NCBI RefSeq assembly: GCF_000149955.1
Contig: NW_017264845.1
Location: 191,472 to 255,471, forward strand
DNA: 64,000 bases
Direction: 5' to 3'
From: Fusarium oxysporum f. sp. lycopersici 4287
Lineage: Eukaryota; Ascomycota; Sordariomycetes; Hypocreales; Nectriaceae
Part shown: positions 1 through 10,324 of the stretch, piece by piece
How the letters are laid out: each line of letters begins with the position of its first letter
Position numbering within the stretch: position 1 is the stretch's first letter
Made by a program: the position numbers and the translations under genes
The notes under the pieces: model-generated
Seen by the model: the letters and a program-made list of their open reading frames with translations, nothing else
What the model was told of the DNA's origin: nothing
Databases searched by the model: none

Positions 1-621
1 AGGGATGATCAAAGCACTGATGAACTGTACGATCACACTATTGCAAAATCCACTGAAATTGAATGATATATGGTATACATATGTAGATTGGTATAATAGT
101 AATTAATTACATCAGACACGAAGAAACAGTATCGGCCGTGGTACATACATGCCTTGCTTTATAGACAGCTCAGCTACTTTTAGGCTTGTCGAGTTTTGGC
201 GATTCGTTGTCAAAGTGCAAAAGAGTGTATTGTGCCCAGTATTCTATCTCGTTCCATTGCCAGTGTTACTCAACCCCTAAGTGGTTCTGCTCTCACATGT
301 ACTCCATCTCCATGGTGTATCTATCGCAATCCACGCTTCACCCGCTAACTCCTGTATTTACCCCGCAACCCCCCGCATTCCACTTTCACTTGAAAGAGGC
401 TTCTCAATACAGAACCTCCAAGCAAATTTCAAGTCAAAGCGGTGATCTAGCCCTTTGATTGGTTGATATCTTTACCTTCTTTTCTTCATGAGTTTCGAGT
501 TCAACCTTATTTGAGGGATCTGAACGCGTCGACGCGCGCATGACGTGTATCATGGTTATCTATCTAACTTTCAAGGGAATTTGCGCTTTGTAGAGTTGAA
601 AGAATTCATCATAGCACCGTA
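1..621. other. Non-coding stretch, nothing recognised
   Basis: Only short open frames with no recognisable protein features occur here. It leads into a MITE whose left end begins after the TA at 620-621. Confidence 0.5.
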
Positions 622-906
622 TCTCTTTAAGCGGCACAAGACTGCAATGCCGTCACAACAGGGGGACCAGACCAATCAAAATGAGCTAATTAGCTGATAT
701 AGGCCAGCTTGTACTCTCATTGCTATGGAAGGTTAATAGCCAATTAGACTAGCTGGATTAGATAGCTATACCGCAATAGAGATAGACCAGTTACAGAGGA
801 ATAACAGCCTTTTCAGAGCTGCCCCTGGCAGATTCTTTGTAGCCTTCTTGTACGTGGGGTCAAGTGGGGCGAGTGACCTGTAGCAGCCTTGTGCCGCTCA
901 AAGACA
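622..906. mobile_element. MITE copy A, TA-flanked
   Basis: A 285-bp non-coding element flanked by TA on both sides (620-621 and 907-908). The left end reads TCTCTTTAAGCGGCACAAG and the right end is its imperfect inverse, CTTGTGCCGCTCAAAGACA. Just inside the left end is the family block resembling GTCACGACAGGGG followed by CCAAT-AAAAT; inside the right end is GTGGGGCGAGTGACCT. The same blocks recur in the copies at 8578, 17768 and 52583. TA flanks and terminal inverted repeats fit a Tc1/mariner-type non-autonomous element; the superfamily is inferred. Confidence 0.75.
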
Positions 907-2537
907 TAACTTCTCTCTTGATGCCCCGCCTTATTACCGTTTATATGATCATCGTCACTCCTCGATTACGCTAGCTTCATTACCGTTCAGGAGGTTGCGT
1001 ATTTCTTCTTTGATATGCTCTTTATACCTCAACTATCGCCAAGTCAACCCGGCCTTTCGAACATGCGTCCGTACCACAATGAAGATGAACCGATCACATG
1101 CGCGAAACCCCAATATCACATGTTATGTGCACGCTCTATCTTGCGAACCTATTTCTTTCTTGCCTCTTCCCCGCCGGACCTTTCCCCCGGACCGGGAAGC
1201 CCGTCGGCCGTTAAAGTTAAACCTCTCCACTTCAGACGCCTAACTCTCTTTAGATTCCCTTGGGCAGCGTTAAGGCGTACCTATCCCCATAATAGCTAAA
1301 CAGTACTTCAATCTCGCAAATTGTGCTCTTGACTAGGTATCTTATTAAGTCTCTTTTTGTCATTGGCTTATTATTGGCCAAGGTACGCCCATAAGCCTTA
1401 GTACTGTCCAAGGATAGGAGCACATTATGGCGAGAAATGGATACTTGAACGCGGCTGCTGGCCAATAATATGGCCAGGGCCAACTGTTCGGAATACGTTT
1501 GTCCGGGGCATTGGAAAGACTGATGAACTCGTCGATTGTAGTGGAGTCGCAGAGAATTTCCGGCGCGACGACACTTTCGCTGGAATGAGTAAAAGGCGGG
1601 CTTTGCCGTCCGTATCAACATACCTTGACTAACTACCTTCCCATCGTTGGCTGCTGTCTAGCACTACTGTCGAAATATATATTCTAGCCACCTCTAGGGC
1701 GACCCTCGTACGGCTACCCCAGAGGTGATCCAGTGGGGACGACCCGTGCCAGTTCGAGTGAAAGCATCGCGTCCTCGATGAACAGAGTCGATAACACTAA
1801 CACCAAAGCTCTTAAATGAATGCTAAATGCCTTCTGGTACCCCCGTAGCTTGTATTTAACTCAACAATTTCGGCCATTGCAGTCTCATACGGAGGGCGGC
1901 TATTATAGGCACGAGCTACAGCCTTCCTCTTCTGGACGCAGATGGAAGACAAATCAGCTAGGCAACCCAAGTAACGGTCGAAAGGTTGCAATTGAAATTG
2001 TGGGATCTCTTTCTAAACCCCTGCCAGCAGCGTTACGTTAAATATTGCACAGAAGTTGACGAGGGGACTCATAGCGCCACAGAGGCTGGACCGCTTTGAC
2101 TTTTTAGAGGGAGCAGGTGGAGGCCAAAGCGCGAGAAAACGAAAGTTTACGCTATGTTTCAGAGAGCTGGTAGCTCACTGGGAGTCACCAAAGCAACGAG
2201 AGCATGAAATCATCAGTCAATTAGCACCGTTCTACCAATGCCGATAGCTTTTCGGGCCCCCAGGTTCGAAGCCTTGTCAAATGACGGTCAGGACAGAGAA
2301 CTTGATAAGAAATAGTGACTATTAAATCTCGGGCTGACATTGAGATTAGCCCATATTACATAGTGCCTAGCTGTGTCCGGTTGCGATCTAAGCGCGACGA
2401 TGCGAATGAGCGTTTGACACCTCTAAGCCTGGCATCGATTCATGTGAAACAACGTGCTCCCAAGGCCGTGCATTGAACATGACCATCCGTAGTTATTGTT
2501 AGGTCATGTTCTCAGTCTAACCGGTGATATTAACCTC
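907..2537. other. Intergenic, nothing recognised
   Basis: Short open frames on both strands (for example 1250-1621 minus, 123 codons) show no family features. I see no RNA gene or repeat I can name. Confidence 0.4.
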
Positions 2538-2848
2538 TCAGGTGACTCGTCGTGTGAATACCACGGTGTTTACCTGGAGCTTCCTGTATCGACTTGATGC
2601 CAATTCATCCTGGTGTCCTCTGTGTCCCGGGAGGGGCTTCTTGCTAGGTTGTTGCAATGCAGCGTACCGATAGAGCGATTGCAGAGGTTGCTGCACAGCC
2701 AGGACCAGCCTTGTCGCTAGGACTATGACGAGGTGTGCGACAAGGGTAACTGATATGAAAGGGAATTCTTTTTCCAGGGGAACCCCATGCTTGTTGACGC
2801 TTGTTTCAATTTCCTTTTTTGATGCGGTCGTGGCCCACTGCATCACTG

Positions 2849-3289
2849 TCACTTCCAGGTCAGAGTAAAAGTCAACTCATCAGGCTGGGCTGGAACGGTG
2901 CGCCGGAGGTATGAGGCCAAAATACCGCCGTTGTCTTGCACCGCCACACGAAAACGGGGGCGTGTGTCTTGCCAATCATCCCCACTGGGGTCTGGTGAGG
3001 CGCTCACCATGTCCTGTGGGTAGAGGAACTCCCACACTCCCCTTCTCCCAGTCCTGATGGTGCCCTGTATCTTGCGTCCTGGGCTGCTTCACTCAGATTA
3101 CCTTACACTCGGCAGCACAAATATCAGACCGGCCAGGAATACAAGAGGCACAGCGACCTCCTTCTTCCCCATGAAGAAGTCATTGATCATTCTCACCATC
3201 GACTCATCAAGAACCTGTTTAGGCACTCGCCATCTCCACTTTCCAGCTTGTGCTTCCTTGCAGTACGTCTCGCGCCAATCAACTCTCAT
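2849..3289 (-). pseudogene. Possible hypothetical protein remnant
   Basis: Two adjacent minus-strand open stretches read like real protein rather than random frame. The first (3289 to about 3098) contains KWRWRVPKQVLDESMVRMI followed by a hydrophobic stretch. The second (about 3090 to 2849) contains RTGRRGVWEFLYPQDMV and ends at a stop at 2849-2851. Joining them needs a splice or frameshift near 3085-3100, and no intron there keeps frame with ordinary sites, so one indel is likely. I do not recognise the family and assign no function. It may be a decayed gene; further minus-strand frames at 2538-2852 could be its continuation or chance. Confidence 0.25.
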
Positions 3290-3299
3290 ACAACTACTA

Positions 3300-4490
3300 T
3301 CACTACTGCTCGATCTTACTCAACACTACCAAACCCCACGAGCTGTGCCAATCCTACTCGGATCTCTTCACAACTATTTGAAGCTACTCAAGCTACACCA
3401 CACCACAATCAACATGCCTGCTCAGCGACCTTCGCAACTCCCTCCTTGCCCCGGCCCGCCTCCTAGCCGCCCTCTGCCTCCACTGCCCAAGCAAGGCTAA
3501 GCAGATGGACAACCCCAGCGGCGGTCGAATGACAGACTTCTTTCGTCGGCTCGACCTCTGGAAATCATCGGCTTTAGTCTCCGCCTCTTACAACAACATG
3601 ACTCTTGGCTTTGACCAGTTCCAGTAGGTGCAGCAACCTCTCGTCCTTGGTTGCACAGGCAATGGACAAGGTTCGCTCTGGTCTAGCCAGGCCTTCGCGA
3701 TGGCGCGCGTGCGCATATGCACATGCGAGTCCCGCAACTCCAACACAACCCGAACTCGTTTCCGCATGCACCTCATTAATCACAACCATATTGGGTTCTT
3801 GTGAGCTGACCTTGACTCGGTCAGTCATCTGCTAATAGAATCGCCCCCTCATCTCATCTATTCGGCCGTCGAATCAATCTACCTGCCTCTACCGGATCTT
3901 CACAAAACCGTTCTGGGCCGCTCAGCCAACCCAGGCGCTCACGACCCGGCCACATGACCGACCTCTTATAGCCACACACTTCTTTCGTCCTTTTTGGTTG
4001 TACCGACCGGACTTTTTCAACTTCACTTCTTTGCGTGCACCTTCCATCACAAGCGCATCACCGTTTCAATACCCCTTGTCACCATCTAATCACGTTGACT
4101 TTAATCCCACTTTTCCCCTTCTCTACTTCATTTCATCACTATTCGGGAGGAATTTGTTCCACGGGTTTGAGGAGCTGTATAGATAGAGAGGCATTATCAC
4201 AGCGTCTTACAAATACACCGCAAAGTCTGCTGCGTTAGCAGTCTTCTTTTGCATTGCACTGTGTCACGTGTACGTCGGACGGAATCCGGGCCTCTCCGCC
4301 AGGCGACTCGGTGGAAGGACAGACCCTGCTTACCTCCAAGTCGGCACTCTGTATTACTCGCGTAGAGATCCGTTTCATAGGGACGCTCGGATGTTACCTT
4401 ATCTGGGCTCTGCTTGACAAACCATAGATCTTCAACGGGTATTCGCAATGCCCACGGATCCAGGCATCAGCGATCAGGCTTGCAAACAAA
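3300..4490. other. Pyrimidine-rich intergenic stretch
   Basis: Several short frames, including a proline-rich 28-codon frame starting near 3414, but no recognisable gene. C- and T-rich composition resembles fungal 5' leader sequence. Confidence 0.3.
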
Positions 4491-4499
4491 TAAATCAAA

Positions 4500-4922
4500 T
4501 TAGATTGGCGGCCCAATTTGATTTGATTTGGATACTAAAATTGGCGATTTGATTCGATTTGGATCAATTCGGATATCTGGATAACCCCACTTTTCTCTCA
4601 AGACGATATGCATTGAGCGGCTCCTATGAGACCCGCTTTGAGACGCCTTCTGAGCCGTGACCATCTGCCCAGCGAGGCTGAATATCCGCTCTAGCTCGGA
4701 TGGCATAGCCGGAATTGAAAAGAGATCAATCGCCATTCGCGGCAGATCGCGACGCGTTACTAGTTGGCAAGCGCTGGGCTTCAAACTTAAGTGGGGGTCA
4801 AGGAGGTCCAGCGCAATCGAGAGAAAGGGCACTATGGAATATGCGGCAAGACTGGACATAACGCCAGAACTTGTGAAATAGTGGCTGATGTATCTGGAGG
4901 GGAGTATAGTAATTAGTTTCAA
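4500..4922 (-). pseudogene. hAT transposase C-terminal relic
   Basis: A 140-codon minus-strand frame contains LPRMAIDLFSIPAMPSELE followed by RIFSLAG. This matches the hAT C-terminal dimerisation region (MAIDxxSIPAMSxEPERxFSxAG). The reading frame then runs into AT-rich repeats of GATTTGATTTG type at 4500-4575, which look like the element's own terminal region. Nothing upstream on the minus strand supplies the catalytic part, so this is a 3' fragment of a hAT DNA transposon. The Crypton lies immediately to the right. Confidence 0.65.
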
Positions 4923-5041
4923 TTGATTAGATGATTTGTTGTGTTTTTATTGCGCTTGTAACCTTGGAGGTTAAGATTTTTGATCGGCATGCTTATCGAT
5001 GGTGCCCGCAATTACGTCGTAATTCGCTCAGACCACGTGAC

Positions 5042-5100
5042 GACTTATCCCCCGCAAAAAGCGGCCCGTGAAATCGTGTGCGCGGCGCCTGATAAGTGCA
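5042..5100 (+). repeat. Crypton left inverted repeat
   Basis: Contains ACTTATC, then a GCGG block, GAAATCGTGTG and TGATAAGTGCA. Two more TTATC motifs (GATAAGT at 5104 and ACTTATCAG at 5119) lie just inside. In reverse orientation the same ordered blocks occur at 8050-8128. Confidence 0.5.
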
Positions 5101-5176
5101 TTTGATAAGTTCCCCGCAACTTATCAGGCCCCAGACAGGAAACAAACACCACGTAGAAAGGCCTTGATCGACCGAG

Positions 5177-7710
5177 ATGGCCGCAGACGACTCGTACACG
5201 GCCGCAGACGAGCGTGCCCGTGCCGCCCGGAGGGCGGGCCTTCAGGCGAAGAAGGACGAACAGCCGGCGAACACGGCACGGAGTTATGCTGCGAAGCAGC
5301 GGGAGTGGAAGGCGCGTTCCCCCGGCCGCCGCCCTCTCTTTTCCCCTTTGCCCTTGTCTCTTTTTTTTACGTAGAGTCCCATGGGCGGCTAACAGACGAG
5401 GACTTATAGGCCTGGTGCCGTACGCCTCGGGCTGCGGCAGACGGCTCACTTTATAGCTGGCCCGACGGCGAGCTCGTAACCCCAGACAAGCTAGCAGCCT
5501 GGCTCAAAGAGGATATCCTCTTACGACGCGTTGCCCCGCCGCAAAAGAAACCACGGGCACGGGGTAAGGGCAAGGGCAAAGGAAAGGCTGTAAAGTTACG
5601 GCGGCAGCTCGAACAGGAGCAGCTCGAGGCCGCGGCCCTGGCAGAGGCCGAAAGCCTAGCCGAAGCCCTAGAGGTCCCCCTGGCCGAGGCCGCCGAGCTG
5701 CTTGCGGACGACCGCGAGGGCTACGTGCCACCCACGGCCCTTGCGCCGGCTGCAGCAGACCTTGCCGAAGGATCTTTGCTTACGAGGGGCACTATCGACG
5801 CCTATATCGCGGCCGTTATCGAGCTCTGGCGGCTCCAGGTAGCCCACGGCAACGCAAACACGGAAAACCCCAGGGGCGCCGCCGTACGAGGCTTCCTTGA
5901 GCAACGCGGCTGGCAGCGGGGGAAGCACGACCGCGCCTCCTTTAAAGACCGCGGGACTGACGGGATCCAGGCCAGCTATTCACCCGACGAATGGCTCCGG
6001 GTCCAGGATCTCCTTCTCAGCGGGGCCGCATACATGCCGCAAAACCTCCGTACGCGAGTTGACCTCCTGTTCGGCCACTACTACCTCTTACGGGGGGAAA
6101 ACCGCCGTAAGATGGAGCTTGCAGACCTGTCTCTACTCGACTATCCGTCTTCAGAAGGCCCGACCCCCTGTGGCTGCCTCGTTACCCTTTTGCGAGACGG
6201 TAAGCTAAACAAGACGGCAAAGAAAGAGTTCATGGGTGCCCTCCGGCACAAGGACCCCTTGTTCTGTACGCAAGGGGCCTTAGCACAGCTCTTCTTCTGG
6301 CGCTGGCACGTCGCCGGCGAGCCGTCCCCGTCCTTCCGGCGCCGCCAGGACTGGTATCGGATCAAGGTTCTTGTCGGACGGGACCGCGAGCAGGAGCTCT
6401 CGTACCCGACGCAGCTACAAGAGACCTGGCGTATCTTCGGTGCTGCTGGCCTTATGGCGTCAAAGAAGACGCACCTCCCGCGCAGGGTAGGCGCCCAGGA
6501 CGCGGAGACCCACGGCACGTCGCTCGCCCAGATCTCGCAGGCCGGCCGCTGGAACCAGAGCGTGCTCTGCCAGGCCTATCTTACGCATCTACCGCGCCAG
6601 TTCATGCGTATTGTCGCCGGCTTCTCGGCATCACCCGGGGACTACTTCCTCGCGCGTGCGGCCCACGAGCCTCCGTATGTCTTACAAAAGCAGCTCTGGC
6701 CGTGGATCGAGGAGTGGGAGCCTCGCTTTGAGGCTCGCGCGCGCCGGCAATGCTGGGCAGAAGGTGGCCTCGACGACGACGACCTAGCCGCCGACGGCTT
6801 CCTTAAGCTTATGCGGCGCCTGCGCATAGTACTGTTACAGGACCTGGCTGTATTGCAGCCTCGCTATCCGTCGCTACCCTTCTTCGCCTACGCCCCTTTT
6901 AACGGGCCCGAATGGGATGAGTTCGCCGTCGCCGTTCGCTCTGACGCGGTAGGGGCTACGGAGCCGTTAAGCCTGCTCGTACAACGCGCGCTGCCAGAGC
7001 TTAGCGGTGTGTTAGAGAGCACACGCGAGGCCGTCTTACAGAATAGCCAGCGGCTGGCCATCCGGCTAGAGGCTCGGCTAGAAGGAATTCAGGGCGGCCT
7101 CGATGCCCTCCTCCAAGGCAAGGTCCCTGTCACCTTTACCGGCCACTTTGGAGCCGGGCCAGCAGTGTCACTGGCGCCGGCGCCGGCGCCGTCGACAGCC
7201 CCTAACTTGAACTTCAATACGGCTCCGGCTCCGGCTCCGGCTCCAGAGCCTCCAGTACCAGGTATGCCCGTCGTTGCAGCCTTGGCCAAGGTCTTTACAG
7301 TGCGGGATGTCTGGAAGGAATGGGAGGAAGGGATTGCAGGTCAGCCGGCCATACGGGTGCTAGAAGAGACGTGGGGAAGCCGCTGGCGCCCGGGGAACGG
7401 GATCAGGGTGCAGTTCTGTCGCCGGAAGGTGATCTGGGACGAGCTCTTGGCCCGCACGGCGTCCGGCAAGAGCGAGGAGGAGGCAGTTGCAGAGCTAGAG
7501 CTCTTACGCGCTGGCCGGAGCTTGAACCGGCTCGTCGACGAGCTCAAACAGCGCCGCCGGCGGGGCCGGGGCCAGGGCCGGATACGGGTACAGGTAGGGA
7601 CCCCCGTGCCCGATGACCCAGGCCCGGGACCAAGGCCGACTCGGGGCCAGGGCCATCGGGGGCGCTGGGCTCGGCTAGGGAGGAGGCGGACCGCCCCTCG
7701 TCGACGGTAA
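5177..7710 (+). CDS. Crypton tyrosine recombinase, two exons
   Basis: Exons 5177-5311 and 5410-7710 encode 811 residues. The 98-bp intron has a GC donor (AAG|GCGCGT), a GCTAAC branch site near 5387 and a TTATAG acceptor; splicing restores EWK-AWC. The start ATG heads an N-terminal segment with NTARSYAAKQREWK, typical of these recombinases. Candidate catalytic residues are all present: Arg273 in LLRGENRR, His413 in ETHGTS, Arg425 in AGRW and Tyr435 in QAYLTHLP, as in the Ndc10_II/Crypton fold. An Ala-Pro repeat linker leads to a GCR1_C-type DNA-binding domain (about 673-760, VRDVWKEW...WRPGN...RRKVIWDE). The tail is rich in Arg and Gly. The product should cut and rejoin DNA through a 3'-phosphotyrosine to move the element. 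No stop or frameshift is visible, so it may be functional. Confidence 0.85.
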
Positions 7711-7799
7711 GCTGGCCGTCAGGTAGGATCTTTATATATTTATAGCAGTAACTAGTCCGTATCTATCTATCTATCTAGAAGGTGTGTTTTTTTATTAAT

Positions 7800-7830
<31 letters not shown>

Positions 7831-8049
7831 GAATATTAAGGAGCAGCAGGATCAGCGCATTGCTATGTCGTAGTCCTTGCAGCGAAGCCTGGCCCCCCAG
7901 CCGCTGCACACGCAAATATCTCAGCGCCCGCTCGTCTATACAGCGTCGCTCTTGAACCAAACGGACCGCCAGAGCGTAGCAGTCCTCCAGCCCTGGAATT
8001 GCATCGATTTGGCTCCTAACCGTCGAGATATTCGCGTGCGCGGCGCCGG
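7711..8049. other. Crypton 3' non-coding region
   Basis: Holds a TATC microsatellite near 7761-7780 and an uninterrupted T run of about 30 at 7801-7830, followed by GC-rich sequence up to the right inverted repeat. The minus-strand frame 7775-8053 has no recognisable features. Confidence 0.5.
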
Positions 8050-8128
8050 GCACTTATCAGATGGTAGTTGTGTAATCACATACGATTTCCCGAAATTACT
8101 CCGCAAAACGACCCCACGATAAGTTCTG
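8050..8128 (-). repeat. Crypton right inverted repeat
   Basis: Reads GCACTTATCA, ACGATTTCCCG, CTCCGCAAAA and GATAAGT on the plus strand. Reverse-complemented, these blocks match the left end at 5042-5100 in order with spacer differences. GCTTATC follows at 8128-8134. Confidence 0.5.
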
Positions 8129-8577
8129 CTTATCAAACACGTTAATAGATAAATAAGTAGAAGAAAAGCGCTATGAGCCCGCCTGCTACTAGAGCGAGGT
8201 ACTAAACTGTCTGTATATTGCTGAAAGTGGCAATTGATTCTGTGACGATGGACACGACTCGGTACGACTATGGCATTTTTATTTTATTTTTTATTTATTC
8301 AATTTTAATTACACGCCTCAACTAGCGCCAGGGAGCAGATTGCTGTGCATGATATCGGCAGATTGAACATAGGCATAAGAGGCCGAGCTTCATCGGCCGC
8401 TTAGAAAGTAGGAAGCAGTTCAAATTAATCATCTCTTCTGCCCCAACCCCATGTTGCACACCTCACCGAACAAATAGGAGGCTGAGCGGCGTCTACTTGG
8501 ACATCTGTCTGACCAACCGTGGCCGGAAGCCCGGCGAGGACATGGAGGTCTCACTGAATAGGAATTCATTTTCGATA

Positions 8578-8836
8578 TCCCTTTGAGTGCCACAGCCCTT
8601 CAGGAAGGCCACTCGCCCCACTTTGCTTAATCATAAGGTTAGTACGTGCGGGGCACCGGAAGTTCGTAAGATATTTGCCAAGTCTGTAAGGTAGCTCTTT
8701 GTAACAATCAAAACTGCTGGGACTTTTACCATCATACAAATTAGTATGTAGGGAGAAGTACCGTTAGTTTTTTTTATTTTAATTGGTCCTATGCCCCTGT
8801 CGTGACCCCTCTGAAGGGCTGTGGCACTCAAAGGGA
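8578..8836 (-). mobile_element. MITE copy B, 259 bp, TA-flanked
   Basis: Flanked by TA at 8576-8577 and 8837-8838. Ends are TCCCTTTGAGTGCCACAGCC and its near-perfect inverse. The reverse complement aligns along its whole length with the 259-bp copy at 52583-52841, which is also TA-flanked. The open frame shared by the two copies is only a by-product of the alignment; I see no transposase in it. Confidence 0.85.
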
Positions 8837-8969
8837 TAAGAGTTCTCGCTGATGCCGGCTTTGACATTGCCACGGTAGCATGGACTGGTTCATCGGTCTC
8901 CGGATTACATTGGTTGCACAAGGCGCAGTAGGGATGGAGGAGTCGCTTTCCCGCGCAGTGATGTTGCTT

Positions 8970-9310
8970 CTAGCAGCTTTGGTTATGCATTTTTATAACA
9001 TCTACAACAGCCTGGCAACGCTCATACATTGATTCTAATAGTTTAAAAAAGAATGCATCATCAAGAGGATGCCAAGCTTCCTTGACTGCAGTTCGCAACC
9101 GGTCATAAGATTGATCATCCGGGAAGTGTTTCTCAATATTATCCGTCATCTCGTTCCACACGATCGCAATAGGGTTCAAATCCGGCGAGAAGGACAGCCA
9201 TTCACTAGCTTGATGCCTCGATCTTCGAACTCGGCGAAGAGTCCCAAGTTGTCATCCTTTGACCCTTTACCAATTAGAATTATCTCGGACCGGAGACGTG
9301 CACAAAAATG
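8970..9310 (-). pseudogene. mariner/Tc1-type transposase relic
   Basis: On the minus strand a frame beginning near 9200 reads SFSPDLNPIAIVWNEM, the PDLNPIExxW block around the last acidic residue of Tc1/mariner DDE transposases. About 60 residues of C-terminal helix follow. Upstream coding is shifted and interrupted, so only the C-terminal part is readable. It sits 130 bp from MITE copy B, whose TA flanks fit the same superfamily; no direct link between the two is shown. Confidence 0.6.
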
Positions 9311-9717
9311 ACGCGTAATTATTCCTCGTTGCACCAAATGTCATTATGAATCTTGCGGAAGTCGTCATCATTTCATGCAAAGCGGGCTAACTTCTCCAGG
9401 GTTGTTGCGCCATGGTTACATCGGGAGCAGGCCATGACCTACATCAGACCAGCGAGAGAAGGCCTGTCTGGAGAACACCGCCGTGGAGATGGTCGATTCA
9501 GTTGTTCACATGCGTGACGTTGAAGCTACGCCACTCGCCACAAGGTGAGGGCTACCGGAAATAGTTTCGCCTCAGCATCCTTGCACTGAACATCGACGAA
9601 GACCGCCAGGGGTCCTTCTTATAAAAATAACGAGTCACCGCGGACCCTCCAATGCCTCATCATATCCACTGAATAGGGTGAAGAATTGACAATAAGGACA
9701 ACATAAAGAGTAACGAA
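9311..9717. other. Intergenic stretch before the RING gene
   Basis: Probably decayed upstream transposase sequence on the minus strand plus the promoter of the RING gene; no clear motif is readable. Confidence 0.3.
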
Positions 9718-10324
9718 ATGGCGCACAAACTACATTCTTCAATCAACTCGACAATGCAGGGCGATGACAATGTCTGGACTCAAAGGTCGCCTGTACCGTT
9801 CTTTGTGGCATTTAGCGGCGCCATTGTTTTATCCTTCATGATGTAGGCGATTCCTACCTAATTCTTTGCTTTTCACGTCTGTGCTAAGGAACAAAAGTGT
9901 CTCGTGAAAGTGAGAAGACGTCATCGCCAAGCTCAGAGGAATGTCATGGCTGCAAAACCGAAATCGAAGGATATGATATCCCTGCAGGCGCTGAACGATG
10001 CAAGTCCATCCCAGAAGTACGAGGTAAGAGACTTAGGGAGGCAGGCAACCGGGGCTTCAACGTATGCCAGCTCAGCTGAAGTCTGGTGAGCAGTTTCAAG
10101 TTAAAGTGATAATTTTCTCTACCCATGTTGATATCAGTGTTAGTGCAATCTGCCTCGAAGTGCTCGTGGATCGGGACGATGTCCGACGGTTGCAATGTCA
10201 ACATGTGTTCCATTCGAGTTGCATCGACTCTTGGTTTCAGAACCGCCACGTTGACTGCCCGTTATGCAAGTCGGTTTTTATTTTGAACAGGCAAGATGAT
10301 TTAAGGCTAGAGTGTGTTAGGTAA
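9718..10324 (+). CDS. Membrane-anchored RING-H2 protein
   Basis: Three exons, 9718-9842, 9915-10085 and 10144-10324, give 158 residues in frame. Intron 1 (GTAGGC...GTGAG) has a GCTAAG branch site. Intron 2 has a GTGAGC donor and GTTAG acceptor, and splicing it creates the first zinc-binding cysteine. Residues about 22-42 (PVPFFVAFSGAIVLSFM) form one membrane segment followed by the basic stretch RRHRQAQR, so the RING end probably faces the cytosol. The RING-H2 ligands are Cys99, Cys102, Cys117, His119, His122, Cys125, Cys137 and Cys140. The expected role is an E3 ubiquitin ligase using an E2 enzyme; the substrate is unknown. It is short for the class, and the first junction is my choice among alternatives. 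Confidence 0.65.

Larger units (their letters stand above)
5042..8128 (+). mobile_element. Crypton DNA transposon
   Basis: A roughly 3.1-kb unit whose single gene encodes a Crypton-type tyrosine recombinase. It is markedly richer in GC than its flanks. The limits are set by an imperfect inverted repeat: 5042-5100 against 8050-8128, sharing ACTTATC, GCGG, GAAATCGT and TGATAAGTGC in the same order once one end is reverse-complemented. Cryptons usually lack long terminal inverted repeats and are bounded by short direct repeats, so these may be recombinase-binding sites rather than the physical ends. True ends may lie slightly outside; TTATC motifs continue to 4992 and 8134. Confidence 0.7.

Noticed and set aside
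2255..2290. tRNA-like B box (GGTTCGAAGCC)
   Set aside because: No matching A box or cloverleaf can be folded around it.
5042..8128. Starship giant element captain
   Set aside because: The recombinase has the Ndc10_II plus GCR1_C arrangement of Cryptons, and no cargo genes are enclosed by its ends.
8631..8921. Conserved small protein shared by the MITE copies at 8578 and 52583
   Set aside because: The frame exists in both only because the whole 259-bp element is conserved, end to end and through the inverted repeats; nothing favours coding.
9897..10324. RING finger as an isolated fragment missing its first cysteine
   Set aside because: Splicing the GTGAGC...GTTAG intron supplies the cysteine and joins a membrane segment upstream.
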